Shown here: positions 31,201 through 43,627 of the stretch, in pieces
Numbering within the stretch: position 1 is the stretch's first letter
How the letters are laid out: the number at the start of each line of letters is the position of its first letter
Origin: Mesostigma viride
Taxonomy: Eukaryota; Streptophyta; Mesostigmatophyceae; Mesostigmatales; Mesostigmataceae
Length of the DNA stretch: 64,000 nucleotides
Direction: 5' to 3'
NCBI GenBank assembly: GCA_009746045.1
Contig: RPFO01000276.1
Span: 2,496,102 to 2,560,101 of the forward strand
Program-made: the position numbers and the translations under genes
Notes under the pieces: generated by a model
Told to the model about the DNA's origin: nothing
What the model saw: only the letters and a program-made list of their open reading frames with translations
Databases searched by the model: none

Positions 31201-34200
31201 GGCCTCCCCCTAAAGTGTTATCTTGCGCCTTAGACTAGCATGCCCTTTGGTGTTGGCGGCTGGCGGCTGCGTGTTCCAAGTTCGCCCTCCCTTTTGCGGG
31301 CGTTTCGCACGTGTTGGGACGCTACCCTCTGTGCTTGTGTTGCCTGGTCTCAGGTAATGCTGCCCTACCCTGTGGTAATCGTGCCGCCCGTCTCAGCCAG
31401 CCTCGGGTGGCCATGTGTCCCACCAGCATGCATCTCCCCTCGTGCACGTTTGCCTCTTCTCTTCTTCTTCTTCTTCTTCTTCTTCTTCTTCTTCTTCTTC
31501 TTCTTCTTCTTCTTCTTCTTCTTCTTCTTCTTCTTCTTCTTCTTCTTCTTCTTCTTCTTCTTCTTCTTCTTCTTCTTCTTCTTCTTCTTCTTCTTCTTCT
31601 TCTTCTTCTTCTTCTTCTTCTTCTTCTTCTTCTTCTTCTTCTTCTTCTTCTTCTTCTTCTTCTTCCTCCTCCCCCCCCTCTTCCTCCTCCTCCTCCTCCT
31701 CCTCTCCTCCTCCTCCTCCTCCTCCTCTCTCCTCCTCCTCCTCCTCCTCCTCCTCCTCCTCCTCCTCCTCCTCCTCCTCCTCCTCCTCCTCCTCCTCCTC
31801 CTCCTCCTCCTCCTCCTCCTCCTCCTCCTCTTCTTCTTCTTCACCTCCTCCTCCTCCTCCTCCTCCTCTTCTTCTTCTTCACCTTCACCTTCACCTTCAC
31901 CTTCACCTTCACCTTCACCTTCACCTTCACCTTCACCTTCACCTTCACCTTCACCTTCACCTTCACCTTCACCTTCACCTTCACCTTCACCTTCACCTTC
32001 ACCTTCACCTTCACCTTCACCTTCACCTTCACCTTCACCTTCACCTTCACCTTCACCTTCACCTTCACCTTCACCTTCACCTTCACCTTCACCTTCACCT
32101 CCACCTCCACCTCCACCTCCACCTCCACCTCCACCTCCACCTCCACCTCCACCTCCACCTCCACCTCCACCTCCACCTCCACCTCCACCTCCACCTCCAC
32201 CTCCACCTCCACCTCCACCTCCACCTCCACCTCCACCTCCACCTCCACCTCCACCTCCACCTCCACCTCCACCTCCACCTCCACCTCCACCTCCACCTCC
32301 ACCTCCACCTCCACCTCCACCTCCACCTCCACCTCCACCTCCACCTCCACCTCCACCTCCACCTCCACCTCCACCTCCACCTCCACCTCCACCTCCACCT
32401 CCACCTCCACCTCCACCTCCACCTCCACCTCCACCTCCACCTCCACCTCCACCTCCACCTCCACCTCCACCTCCACCTCCACCTCCACCTCCACCTCCAC
32501 CTCCACCTCCACCTCCACCTTCACCTCCACCTCCACCTCCACCTCCACCTTCACCTTCACCTTCACCTTCACCTTCACCTTCACCTTCACCTTCACCTTC
32601 ACCTTCACCTTCACCTTCACCTTCACCTTCACCTTCACCTTCACCTTCACCTTCACCTTCACCTTCTGTGTCGTGCTTATTGCGTCCGTTCGCGGTCGCT
32701 TGAAGTATATTGCGAGCGTTCCCCTGCTGCCGTCTGGGTGAGCCTGGCTACGGACATGTACTGATACGAATATGCTGATGTCATGACCATGGCCATTTTT
32801 CTTCCTGTGGGTGACCCTGTGCATTTGGGGAATGGGCTGTACTTTGGATACCTCCGCGTTACCTGTGCCCTTTGTGCTGGTGCCATCTTCCGCTGGACCT
32901 TTGGTTGGTAGGCAGCATGTGCTCGTGCCACAAGTTGTGCTGGATGTCAAGTATGGTTGGATTTGGTGCGCGTGTGCTTGGGCACGTGGGTGGAGCTTTG
33001 CGCTGCCCCCCTCATGCCGCACTACCCCCCTCATGCCGCGCTGTCTGCCCTTGCCTCGGATGGCGATGTGTTGCTTGCCCTGTTCACTGATCGCTTGTCG
33101 TGTTCACGGTGGCTGCTGGCGTCGGCGTCCTGCAGGCTCCTCTACGTCACGGCAGCCGACATCTCCCACATCCCCGAGTGCCAGGTAAAACGCAGGCGAT
33201 GGGTGTGGCCGGGGTTGACAAGTGCCAGGTAACACCGAGGCGAGGCTGACGACCCTCTGACCCATTGACACTTTGTGCATGGCCTGCCTGCTCCGTGGTG
33301 CCCTCCCCCTGCGCCTGCATGCGCTCCCTCTCGCGTGCCCATCGTCTTGTCGGTGTCAGGCCCCCTCACACCCCCTCATGCACCACGGTAGCTTGTCTTT
33401 GTTACGCAGCATCGTTTTCAGGATACGTGCCACCTCGTCTACATGCCTGGGGGCAGGCAAGGATGCTTGATGCCCTGTGCCCACGGCATGCCCGGTCCCG
33501 CATGATGTCTTCACATGGACGTCTTCACGTTATGCTGTCAAATGACGTCATGGCATGGTTGGATTACACGAGGTAATGCCATGGTGCCACCATTTGCCAT
33601 CATCGTTGCATGGTGCCACCATTTGCCATGATCATGACATGGTGTTATCATCAGGGGGTGGCTGTCTGGCCTTGCATGAATACAGCGCTGCATGCACGTA
33701 TCGTGTTTCCAAGGCACTGTTGGAGCCGTGCCCATCACTTATCGATTGACTGAAATGATTTGACGGTTTGATTGCCCGGTACCAGTAGATGGCCATGTTT
33801 GCGGATGGATGAATTGCCATATTCTCTGCTAGCCGATCAGTTGCCATGGCCATCGATCGCTTATCGATGGGTGTCCATGGCTAAGGGCCGGGCAAATGCT
33901 GTCAACACCCACCCACATCCGCAGGGTAACGTGGTGTTTGTCGTCAAGGCCCCCCTGCAAACGCTGGAACTCAAGGAGGCTACACAGGGGCCCCTGGGGC
34001 AGGAGCTGCTGTCTGCGGGCGTGCCACGTGTCCCCGAGCTGGTTATCCGCAGCGGCGAGGCGATCACCACGCTGCTAGTGGAGGGGGCCGCTTTCCACCG
34101 CATGCTGCCCTCAGAGGTAGGCCGCCTATGCCCGCATGCACTTGGGGGGGGGGGGGGCATTCAGATTTCGGGGGGGATGCACATGGGGAGTGGGGAATGC

Positions 34201-34555
34201 ACGTTTGGGGTGGAAAGGTACCCTGTTCGGTGGATGGCGAAGCAGCGTCTATCGTGTGTCCTGTTGGGTAGAAGTCGGAGCCTGTTTCTGGCATTCCGAT
34301 TGGTCGGCGATCCTTGATGATTGCATGAATTGGGGCCCTAGTGCCCTGAATGATGGATGTGTGATCGGCAGCGCTTCAGCGTGAGGTCCAGTGGGCCAGT
34401 GTGGCAAGTATGTTTTACTGCGGGCTAACAACGCTTTTGTTGTGCAGAGCGGGCGAGCAATAGTACAGGATGTGTGGTTTGATGAACTTGGAGTCGATGA
34501 TGATTCACTTCTAACGGAGGCCTGTGGTTGCGTGCTTGGGTGGCAGTCATCCTGA
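22211..34555 (+). CDS. E2F-family transcription factor, ten exons
   Basis: Cell-cycle transcription factor that would bind DNA with a DP partner. Exons: 22211-24650, 25006-25785, 26249-26334, 26838-26926, 30219-30267, 30694-30737, 31113-31163, 33136-33184, 33925-34116, 34448-34555. All introns are GT-AG and all phases join, giving 1295 residues. The winged helix spans about 1070-1132: [20 protein letters not shown], then the hallmark [15 protein letters not shown] and [14 protein letters not shown] dimerisation helix follows ([16 protein letters not shown], about 1155-1170), then the marked-box strand ([32 protein letters not shown]). The last exon has [15 protein letters not shown], possibly pocket-protein binding. 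The 1060-residue low-complexity N-terminus is unusually long. The start is uncertain: 22211 is only the first ATG of the frame, and a start near 22950 is possible. Confidence 0.88.
22500..22672 (+). repeat. 24-base repeat in first E2F exon
   Basis: About seven units of ACCTATGCCCTCTTGGCATC plus four variable bases. In the E2F frame they read as repeated TYALLASL; because 24 is a multiple of three the frame is kept. It is uncertain whether this part is translated. Confidence 0.85.
26053..26208 (+). repeat. (CAC)n microsatellite in E2F intron 2
   Basis: About 50 ACC units with one early TCC interruption, ending 40 bases before the acceptor of the exon at 26249. Confidence 0.96.
26901..29270 (+). 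repeat. 63-base minisatellite carrying the E2F exon 4 splice donor
   Basis: About 37 copies of a 63-base unit. The first unit is the real end of E2F exon 4 (GACAGCAAGAACATGATACG, ATGGAG, then donor GTGAGG at 26927). Later units keep GACAGCAAGGGCATGATACG, ATGGAGGTGAGG and a second GGAGGTAAGG, GGAAGGGG or GGTAGGGG site. Copies are almost identical apart from this variable site. It reads open on both strands because 63 is a multiple of three; no protein is inferred. Confidence 0.95.
30053..30208 (+). repeat. (GGGT)n microsatellite, E2F intron 4
   Basis: About 39 perfect GGGT units, ending 10 bases before the acceptor of the small exon at 30219. Confidence 0.97.
31456..32666 (+). repeat. 1.2-kb compound microsatellite, E2F intron 7
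   Basis: Consecutive blocks: (TTC)n to about 31665, (CTC)n to about 31830, short TTC/CTC mixes, (TTCACC)n to about 32100, (TCCACC)n to about 32520, then (TTCACC)n to 32666. All pyrimidine-biased on the coding strand. Confidence 0.97.
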
Positions 34556-34716
34556 AACGTTTTGTGGATGGCAGTTTGGGAGCATCTGTTGCGAGCAACT
34601 TGGACCTGTGTTTGGTATTCCTTTGGGCTTGGTGATGCAGCGCATCCTGGTGAGGTCCTTGCACTCATACTCTGCCACCTAGCATGCCAAGACCTTGGGG
34701 GGCTCCATCTGAAATT

Positions 34717-35450
<734 letters not shown>

Positions 35451-35569
35451 GTCTATTCACAAAAATAAGACTCACAAGTGCCCTTGCCATGGTGGCTGCA
35501 ATACATCATGTGCGGCTTCTCCTCCTGCATGTGCACCCTTTATATCCTTCTATTGATGGCTCCCTGCAG

Positions 35570-35665
35570 GGTAGCACCATGGAGATGGAGGCGCTTTTTG
35601 CGTCCAGTTTGCGGAGCGACGCGGCCATGAGTTTTGCTGATGAGTTCCTCTTTGGTGACCCCTGA
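35570..35665 (+). CDS. Candidate extra or alternative 3' exon of E2F gene
   Basis: After a good acceptor (TCCCTGCAG at 35561-35569) an in-phase-0 frame of 31 codons reads GSTMEMEALFASSLRS, then MSFADEFLFGDP and a TGA at 35663-35665. The acidic, phenylalanine-rich end is like an activation domain. It lies 1 kb after the last assigned E2F exon, separated by a LINE C fragment. No strong donor for joining it to 34448-34555 was found, so it may equally belong to another gene. Confidence 0.3.
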   Translation, partial: GSTMEMEALFASSLRSDAAMSFADEFLFGDP

Positions 35666-36465
35666 GCATTTTAATGGCTGTTTGCTGCCATCCGGATGAT
35701 ATATGCTCCCCTCTGTACCTGGTAGGCACCAGTGTGCTGCCCAGGCTGGAACCATGGCGTCCTCACCACTGGCCTGCGCTGGCTTGTGTGCCTTGTTGCT
35801 TGGTGAAGCTCCAATTCCATGGGTCCATGCGTGGGTCAGGGCATGGCACGGCCTCTGTATATGCTTTTATGTCATTGCCATGGACTTGATGGGATGTCAA
35901 ACCATGGCAAATAGGGAGGATGGCTTTTTTACGGAAAGCATCTGGGGAGGGACCGTCATGGCACACGCGCATCGAGCATTTCCAGGTGTCATGCATTCAC
36001 CCCAGATGTTCTCCATTTTGTTGGCATTTTGTTTGGCTTGCCAAGTGGAGGGCTTAAATATGACTCAAGTGGCGTGGAAGCGGCATGCATTGGGTAGATT
36101 TTTCCGAATGCTGCAAAGGAGCCTTGCCAGAGGAGCCCTGAGGCTTATATTCTTATCAACAGGCACCCCTTGCGATGCTATGTCTACCTAGAGCAAGGTT
36201 GTCAATGTATGATAGTTGTATGCTCCAAGGAAGTGAGCTCAAGGCAGGCCAGGTCTTGATGATTGGTCGACCTGAGTTGATGCCCATTTTTACGGCTGCC
36301 GTATTTCCAGTGTCAACACCCTCACTTGGCCCTCGTTGTGCGATGCTTAGACAGTTATTGATGTCCAAGTCTTGTGGGAATGTGCTTACTATAATATTAA
36401 GTGAGACAACTAACTACGCAACCATTTCAAAATAAAATAATTGCCGGATTTATAGAGCTACCAAT
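35666..36465. other. No gene recognised
   Basis: No coding region or repeat I can assign. Confidence 0.4.
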
Positions 36466-36523
36466 TACCATGGTCCGGATTGTTCCAGATTTCTGGCCTG
36501 TGCTGGTTCGATGTCTCTTTGAT
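36466..36523 (-). repeat. Repeat E, short copy
   Basis: Minus-strand copy with TACCATGGTCCGGAT, TTCTGGCCTGTGCTGGTT and a diverged CTCTTTGATA end. Confidence 0.75.
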
Positions 36524-36654
36524 ACATATAAAATGGTATCACGTCAATGAGACCAGGTGCCAATATATCGTATCATGCCAGGCCCGTTGCGACGTGATGC
36601 GATAGTATACTTGCGCTGGTTATATGCCGGCGGCTGGTATATACGCCAGTTCTA

Positions 36655-37100
36655 TTAATTAATTAATTAATTAATTAATTAGACTCGTGCTAGCTCCCGC
36701 TGGGGAGTGACGGAGCATTAACCCCGATGGATGGATGGATGGGTGCAAGCAGTCCTACCGGTCTAATCTATCTACATCGGCTACATACTACATCTATCTA
36801 ACAGCATTCTAACTACAACATCTATCTAGGCAGCCGCACGCTGCCCTAGTAGGGGAGCTATCTGGCGTGCCTCCCACGGGATTGCACACGCGGGCGCTGC
36901 CCCACTGGGGGGGGCTCGTTGTCCTCTATGACCTGGGCCCACTTGGCCTTGTCCATCATCTTCTTCCAAATCACGGAGAGGCCTAGGCCCCCCATGTCCT
37001 CTACTAGCTGTTCTTTGAAGGTGCGGGCCTTGCGGCGTCTAGCATCACTGGGCCCAGCCCACGTCAGGAGGTGCCGGCCAGGCTGGGCTGGTCGCAGTAA
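36655..37100 (-). mobile_element. LINE family C 3' end
   Basis: TTAA tail, GCTCCCGCTGGGGAGTGAC hairpin, a (GATG)4 seed, non-coding 3' UTR, then minus-strand coding for the ORF2 C-terminus: GRHLLTWAGPSDARRRKART, QLVEDMGGLGLSVIWKKMMD, KAKWAQVIEDNEPPP. The stop lies at about 36858-36860. It abuts a family B fragment in the opposite direction at about 37104. Confidence 0.85.
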
Positions 37101-37103
37101 GTG

Positions 37104-38067
<964 letters not shown>

Positions 38068-38457
38068 TACGCCTGGCTGATCTCGATAGTACCGGCTACG
38101 CCCCCTTCTCACGAGGGTTCCAGCCGTGTTCAGCGCCCGTCTCACGTTTCGAGACTGAACAAGTCTCGAGTGGACACGTGTGTAGTACTCCTACACACAC
38201 AGATCTCGAATGATTTATCTAGTACCAAATCCGAATGGCTTGCATCACTCCCCGGAAAAGGAGAACTTTTGCGGATGACTGTAGGTGTCAATTGGCGATG
38301 CCTTAGGATCCGGAGACGTCCGTCCTATAGTCAGCAAAATTGGTGCGAGAGGTCCCCAGTTCGATTCCGGCCTGGATTCATTTGCAGATCGCGTTTTCCG
38401 CGGACCGGCACTGAACGCAAATGGTTTTCACCTTTGCGGCATGCCAAATCAGAATAT
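38068..38457 (+). repeat. Composite repeat F with tRNA-like SINE
   Basis: ATACGCCTGGCTGATCTCGA, GTGTAGTACTCCTACACACA, GATTTATCTAGTACCAAATC and then, from about 38311, the SINE (GGAGACGTCCGTCCTATAGT, CCCAGTTCGATTCCGG, GAACGCAAATGGTTTTCACC). The same order occurs at 42634-43295. Confidence 0.78.
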
Positions 38458-38790
38458 ACTTGCGCTGGTTTTCCGCATCTGCGGGTATTTCCTCGCAAAT
38501 GGTGGGATATCGATCGCAGCAATGGTGCTCATCACTAGACACTCCTGGCCAGTTAGGCTCGAAACACATGCCCTGATCAAGCAAGCTGTTTCCGGCCCCA
38601 ATGATGCACTGTCTAGGTCGATCATCTACTAGCAGCTCTACACGTAAGCCAGCCATAATTTCAACCCACAAGGCTACACATTTCCATCTCCATTCATATT
38701 CATCATCCTGAACGACTCGAAAACGCGGAAAAGAGAACGGCAGCTAGGCGATCGAGCTACCATATGGTCGATCCAGATTCTCCCGATTCT
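38456..38790 (-). repeat. Dispersed repeat E, long inverted copy
   Basis: Inverted copy of 19321-19645, including GCGGGTATTTCCTCGCAAAT, CTGGCCAGTTAGGCTCG and CGACTCGAAAACGCGGAAAA. Confidence 0.72.
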
Positions 38791-38799
38791 GACATGACC

Positions 38800-39040
38800 T
38801 ATTTGATGGTGCAGAGAGATGCTCTCTGTCGAGAAGCCATGCCCTAGCTCTTGTATAGCCATGATGATCTTCCGGGCACCTACGACGGGGCTCCCCTTAG
38901 CTGGGAGTTGCCCGAGACTCTGGGTGGTGCAGGTGCCCTAGTGCACATAGAGCAAGTGCTGTTTACATTCCCACCCTTGCACTGCATGAGGAAGTAGCTC
39001 AGAATGTATTATAGGCCATATGCCCCTTCTCAAGGGCTAT
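38800..39040 (+). repeat. SINE-like family D, left part
   Basis: GCAGAGAGATGCTCTCTGTC, GCTCCCCTTAGCTGGGAG, GTGCTGTTTACATTCCCACC up to CTCAAGGGCTAT, where a LINE A copy is inserted. Continues at 40065. Related to the 3' end of the ORF1-only element at 8401-8820. Confidence 0.8.
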
Positions 39041-40064
39041 TAAATTAAATTAAATTATAACATGCCTCCGTTGGGAGATCATGTAGCACATATTCCTTGA
39101 TCATTGGGTGGTGGAAAGGAGAGAGCCGCGTATAAATCTAACTATCCTAACGCTACTATACCTAGTCTAGAAAAATCCTAACTGCCCTACTCGTCAAAAC
39201 GCCTCCTCCTCTTGGGGGGAGGGGGCTTGCCCACAGGGTCGGGCGTGTGAGCCTTGACAATCTTCTGCCATCGCGTCTTGTTCTGCATGGCAGTCCAAAG
39301 AAGGGAGAGAGAGTGGATGCGGTATTCAAACTGGGCTGGGACCAGTAGGTCATCCAGCAACATCTTTACGTAGTTCGTGGCATGTTTCCCTACCCTTTTG
39401 GGAATGCCCTTGGGGCCAGGCCAGGTCAGAATGTGCCGCCCTGGCTGGCCAAGACGCTGGGGGCCTGCCAGACCAAGGGCGGTGTCGACCTGGCTAGTGC
39501 GAGCAAGGTGTCCTACAAATGCTATCCTACGCTGTCTAATCTCGTCCGAAATACGGATCGAGGCATGCCCTGATACAAAGACTCCGATGACGGGCGCTTG
39601 GAAAACCCTACGTTCAGGACCTGTCGGAGCATCCTGTAAACTGTGCCGTCTAGCCTCAGTAGCTGCCAGTGTGGGTTTGAGTGTCCACGCCTCGGCGCCA
39701 TACGTGAGCACCGTGAGGACAAGGACCTTGAAGAGCATGCGCTTGCGGTGGTCGCCCACCAGGCCCTTGGAGCGCCAGTCGGTAGGTGTTGAGCGAACGA
39801 AGCCTAGCTCAGGCCAGGCCGATGCGGGTGTCCACATCGTCGGCGGTGTCAGGGAGTCAGCTCCCTAACAGCTTGAAGCGATCGCGGAACGGGACCGTCG
39901 TCCCATCGAGCAGGCGTGGCAGCGGCGGTGTACTGGAGGCCCCAATCACCATCGCCTCAGTTTTGACACTAATCTCCAACCCCACCGCCCTCGCCTCCAG
40001 GCCCAGACAGTCCAGCCAGGTCTGAATGTGCTCGGCCGGGGCGCGCGATGAGGGTGGTGTCATC
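39041..40064 (-). mobile_element. LINE family A 3' part, inserted in repeat D
   Basis: A 1024-base 5'-truncated insertion with a perfect 12-base duplication CTCAAGGGCTAT (39029-39040, 40065-40076). Minus strand: TTTAA tail and CCTCCGTTGGGAG hairpin at the left, then ORF2 C-terminus with stop near 39187. Coding matches include VGLEISVKTEAMVIGAS, KRMLFKVLVLTVLTYGAEAW, ISDEIRQRRIAFVGHLARTS, GRHILTWPGPKGIPKRVGK and PVGKPPPPKRRRRFDE. These are typical of the segment after the reverse transcriptase in LINE ORF2 proteins. Frameshifts at about 39.63 and 39.84 kb break the frame. Confidence 0.92.
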
Positions 40065-40130
40065 CTCAAGGGCTATCATGTGCTACAGATACTCCCAACG
40101 GAGTTATGTTCCTAATTAATTAACTAATTA
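40065..40130 (+). repeat. SINE-like family D, right end
   Basis: Continuation of 38800-39040: GGGCTATCATGTGCTACAGA, the hairpin ACTCCCAACGGAGT and an AT-rich TTAA tail. Confidence 0.8.
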
Positions 40131-40390
40131 ATGGTAGCGCCATTTTAGGGTGATTCCTCAAATACTAGACTATAAAAACGTACTGGAATTTTCCATCTTA
40201 TTTATGGCAAAAGGGCCGGTGATCCCCGATCATTAATTAATTAATGCATGCATGCATTTCCATCTCCATTCATACTCACCAATTAACATGCTGCGGTCGA
40301 TCAATTTTCCGTGTGGGATACGCCGCGCTGCCAGCTCACGTACGTGGACCCGTAGGGAGGAAGCTTGTACCTATAGGCATGCATGCCACT
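40131..40390. other. No gene recognised
   Basis: AT-rich spacer with a second TTAA run at 40213-40225 and a piece resembling repeat E near 40250-40280. Confidence 0.35.
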
Positions 40391-40520
40391 TATCAAGGAG
40401 ACAACCAGCGCAGGCCAGAAATCGGGAGAATCCGGACCATGGTAGCCGCTCGAGCACTTATTACCAGCACCATTAAGCAGCGGCGCCTGCACCTAGTAGG
40501 GCACTTAGCTCGCACCATGT
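40391..40520 (+). repeat. Repeat E fragment and LINE ORF2 piece with an intact TTAA site
   Basis: 40391-40455 is repeat E (ATCAAGGAGACAACCAGC to CCATGGTAGC). 40459-40520 encodes LITSTIKQRRLHLVGHLART, a family C-type ORF2 segment. Its CACCATTAAGCAG (TTAA at 40473-40476) is the unoccupied version of the site that holds the piggyBac-like element at 41265-43640. Confidence 0.75.
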
Positions 40521-40663
40521 AACCAGCGGGCGGCCATCTACGTCGGCCACAAGCCCTGGCACGCGACCCCCTCGACCACCGCGGCCCCAGCGACTCCAGC
40601 AGCCCCAGCCTAGGGGAATACAGCAGCAGTAGTGTAGAATAGTTAGACAGTGGCCTTGTACAT

Positions 40664-41260
40664 TAATTAATTATAATTAATTAATTAGACTCGTGCTCCC
40701 GTTGGGGAGTCACAGAGCATTAACCCCGATGGATGGATGGATGGATGGATGGGTGCAAACAGTCCTACCGGTCTAGTCTATCTACATCGATCGGCTACAT
40801 ACTACATCTATCTACTAACAACATGCTAACTACAACATCTATCTAGGCAGCCGCACGCTGCCCTAGGGGGCTATCTGGCGTGCCTCGATCCCACGAGATT
40901 GCACACGCGGGCGCTTCCCCACTGGGGGGGGCTCGTTGTCCTCTATGACCTGGGCCCACTTGGCCTTGTCCATCATCTTCTTCCATGCAAGGCCCGCACC
41001 TTCAAAGAACAGCTAGTAGAGGACATGGGGGGCCTAGGCCTCTCCGTGATTTAAATCACGGAGAGGCCTAGGCCCCCCATGTCCTCTACTAGCTGTTCTT
41101 TGAAGGTGCGGGCCTTGCGGCGTCTAACATCACTGGGCCCAGCCCACGTCAGGAGGTGCCGGCCAGGCTGGGCTGGTCGCAGTCCTGCGGGGGGGCCACG
41201 TGAGGTGTCTACCTGGTTGGTGCGAGCTAGGTGCCCTACTATAGCTGCAGGCGGCGTTGC
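40664..41260 (-). mobile_element. LINE family C 3' part, left of the piggyBac-like insertion
   Basis: TTAA tail, GCTCCCGTTGGGGAGTCAC hairpin, (GATG)5, 3' UTR and minus-strand ORF2 C-terminus as in 36655-37100. A 132-base perfect palindrome disrupts it at 40987-41118. Beyond that, coding continues toward IKQRRLQL at 41260, cut by the piggyBac-like element. The remainder of the gene resumes at 43645. Confidence 0.82.
40987..41118. repeat. 132-base perfect palindrome
   Basis: Two 66-base arms with no spacer, centre at 41052/41053 (GATTTAAATC). The arm is LINE C coding sequence (CCTTCAAAGAACAGCTAGTA, GGACATGGGGGGCCTAGGCC). The outer part of the normal copy between it and the upstream sequence is missing. 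Confidence 0.96.
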
Positions 41261-41299
41261 TTAACCCCTCATTGGTCCCATTTAAAGCCGAAAAATCGG

Positions 41300-42630
41300 C
41301 TGCAAAATGCTAAATTTGCAAACCACCCCACACCCAACCTACCAACATCCAAGGGCTGTCCTTGGGGGTCAAGCATGTCCATGAGTTGCCCTTCGGGGTG
41401 AGCTATCACAACCTAACATATCTGCAGGGTAGGCCATAGAAAACTACCGCCAAAGTTAGGGGGGTCGAGACGCGCGTTTTCATTTTTGGTAGATTGTGCA
41501 TTTTGAATTATGTTATAAGACCTAGGCACCTACCGCTTCAGGGATGATAAACAATTAGTTGCTGAACAGTTTGAGCCATTGGGGTTATCATTTGGGTGGG
41601 TATACCATGCAGCAGTTACACCCAGTACAGCCCATAGGGGTACCGTTGGTAAAAAGCAACCAAGGGGGTAGGGGTGGGCATACTACCTACTAATACCTAC
41701 TAATATGGCCCCCAACCATGCCATACAATACATTTCCCTTCCACAATGATGGGGAAACATAACTGCATCATCACACTGCCCTTACATGGCACCTATGTGC
41801 AGGTGCCACCTTGTCCATGCACGTAGGTAACGTGGTACGGATACCCTACGCAAGGCATACATTATAGGAGGCAGCCACCAACAAACTAGTGACGTTGAGC
41901 CTATTTCAGCCTGCCCTAGCAAGGATAAACTAGGCCTAAGCTGCTATAGTTTGCCAGGTGATGGCCAGCACACCTGGTGGCACATGCTGTCAATGGGAAG
42001 CTTTTACTCACCAGTTACGTGCTTGATGATGCCACAGAGACCAGCCAACTGCCTCATAATCATGCAATATGTGTATGGGAAATGTATAACAAACATATAT
42101 GGAGGTATTCAAACCCATACAGCATCTAAAACTTATCACCATCACACTGTGGCAGGTCAACTGACTGAGGGAAGCATCTAAGAAGGGTGTTTTAGAAAGG
42201 GGCCAGGCCAGGCCGCCAGGGTCAAGAAAGAGCATGAATAATGCAAAAAGAATGTGCTACACAAGCTAGAACGTATATATAAATGTCAAACATCGATAGG
42301 AAAACGATGCTGAAGCTTTACCAGGCATGGATGGCGTTACCTTGGCCCAGGCGGTGGCCGCAAAATGGCGCATTTTGGCACACCAAAGTTGTGCAGCATG
42401 GTCGCTAGATTCGGCGATTTCTTGCCACCCTTGCACGTTTATGACTACTATGTATCATAATAAGTACAAAGAAACCAATATATCCTTTAACATATGTACG
42501 CCGTAAAGTTATTGCTGTCAACGTTTCTATCGTCCGGCCTGATCGCAGTTTTTTCCAGCAAGAACGCTGCCGACACCTATCAAATGGCATTCCCGCGAAC
42601 CAAAAATTGGCCTGTAGCATCTTTAGGACG
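41300..42630. other. Interior of piggyBac-like element, no gene recognised
   Basis: No open frame longer than about 75 codons and no transposase motif. Confidence 0.5.
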
Positions 42631-42633
42631 TAT

Positions 42634-43295
42634 CTCGAGTGATTTATCTAGTACCAAATCCGAAAGGCTTGCATCACTCCCCGGACAGGAGAACTTTTGC
42701 GGATGACTGTAGGTGTAAGTTGGCGATGCCATGGTAACCGGAGACGTCCGTCCTATAGTCAGCAAAATTGGTGCGAGAGGTCCCCAGTTCGATTCCGGTC
42801 GGATTCATTTGCAGATCGCGTTTTCCGCGTTTTCCGCGGCCTGGCACTGAACGCAAAGGTTTTCACCTTTGCGGAGTGTCTGATCAGAATATACGCTTGG
42901 CTGATTTCGATAGTACCGGCTACGCCCCCTTCTACTAAAAAGAAGGATTCAGCCGTGTTCAGCCCGTCTCACGGTGCGAGACTGAACAAGTCTCGCGTGC
43001 AGACACGTGTGTAGTACTCCTACACACAGATCTCGAGTGATTTATCTAGTACCAAATCCGAAAGGCTTGCATCACTCCCCGGACAGGAGAACTTTTGCGG
43101 ATCCATGACTGTAGGTGTAAGTTGGCGATGCCATGGTAACCGGAGACGTCCGTCCTATAGTCAGCAAAATTGGTGCGAGAGGTCCCCAGTTCGATTCCGG
43201 TCGGATTCATTTGCAGATCGCGTTTTCCGCGTTTTCCGCGGCCTGGCACTGAACGCAAAGGTTTTCACCTTTGCGGAGTGTCTGATCAGAGTATA
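42634..43295 (+). repeat. Direct duplication with two tRNA-like SINE copies
   Basis: CGAGTGATTTATCTAGTACC through the SINE end TGCGGAGTGTCTGATCAGA occurs at 42634-42890 and again at 43032-43290, about 400 bases apart; the second differs by a four-base ATCC insertion. The SINE parts are at about 42738-42890 and 43140-43290. Confidence 0.85.
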
Positions 43296-43627
43296 AAATC
43301 AATTTCCTAAGTTTGGCCAGAAAATTCGAACGCAAACGTAAATGCCATGCGTGGGCGCAAGCCGCCATGGCCAGGTCGTCGTTTTCCGGAATGCACGTTT
43401 TACGTGAAAAAGTACCCTGACCCCTTGTACTTTGACCGGCCAGAACACCTCTATAACTTTGTCAGAAGTATGCGAACCCTAGTACCATGCTGTGAGGAAA
43501 ATTATAAACTTTCGATCTTCTCAGCTAACCTTTTCCTAATTCTCAATAGTTTTCGCGCAATTTGGTCCCCCGCGGAGCAGCCGATGCATCGGCTGCAAGT
43601 CGATTTTTGGCGGAAAATCGGCTGCAA
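43296..43627. other. Right interior of piggyBac-like element
   Basis: No gene. Subterminal hairpins GCCGATGCATCGGC and CGATTTTTGGCGGAAAATCG lie near the end. Confidence 0.5.

Noticed and set aside
31240-33034. Long frames of poly-Ser, Pro, Leu, Lys/Val or Glu/Val
   Set aside because: Products of the compound microsatellite in E2F intron 7; the exons on either side join in phase without them.
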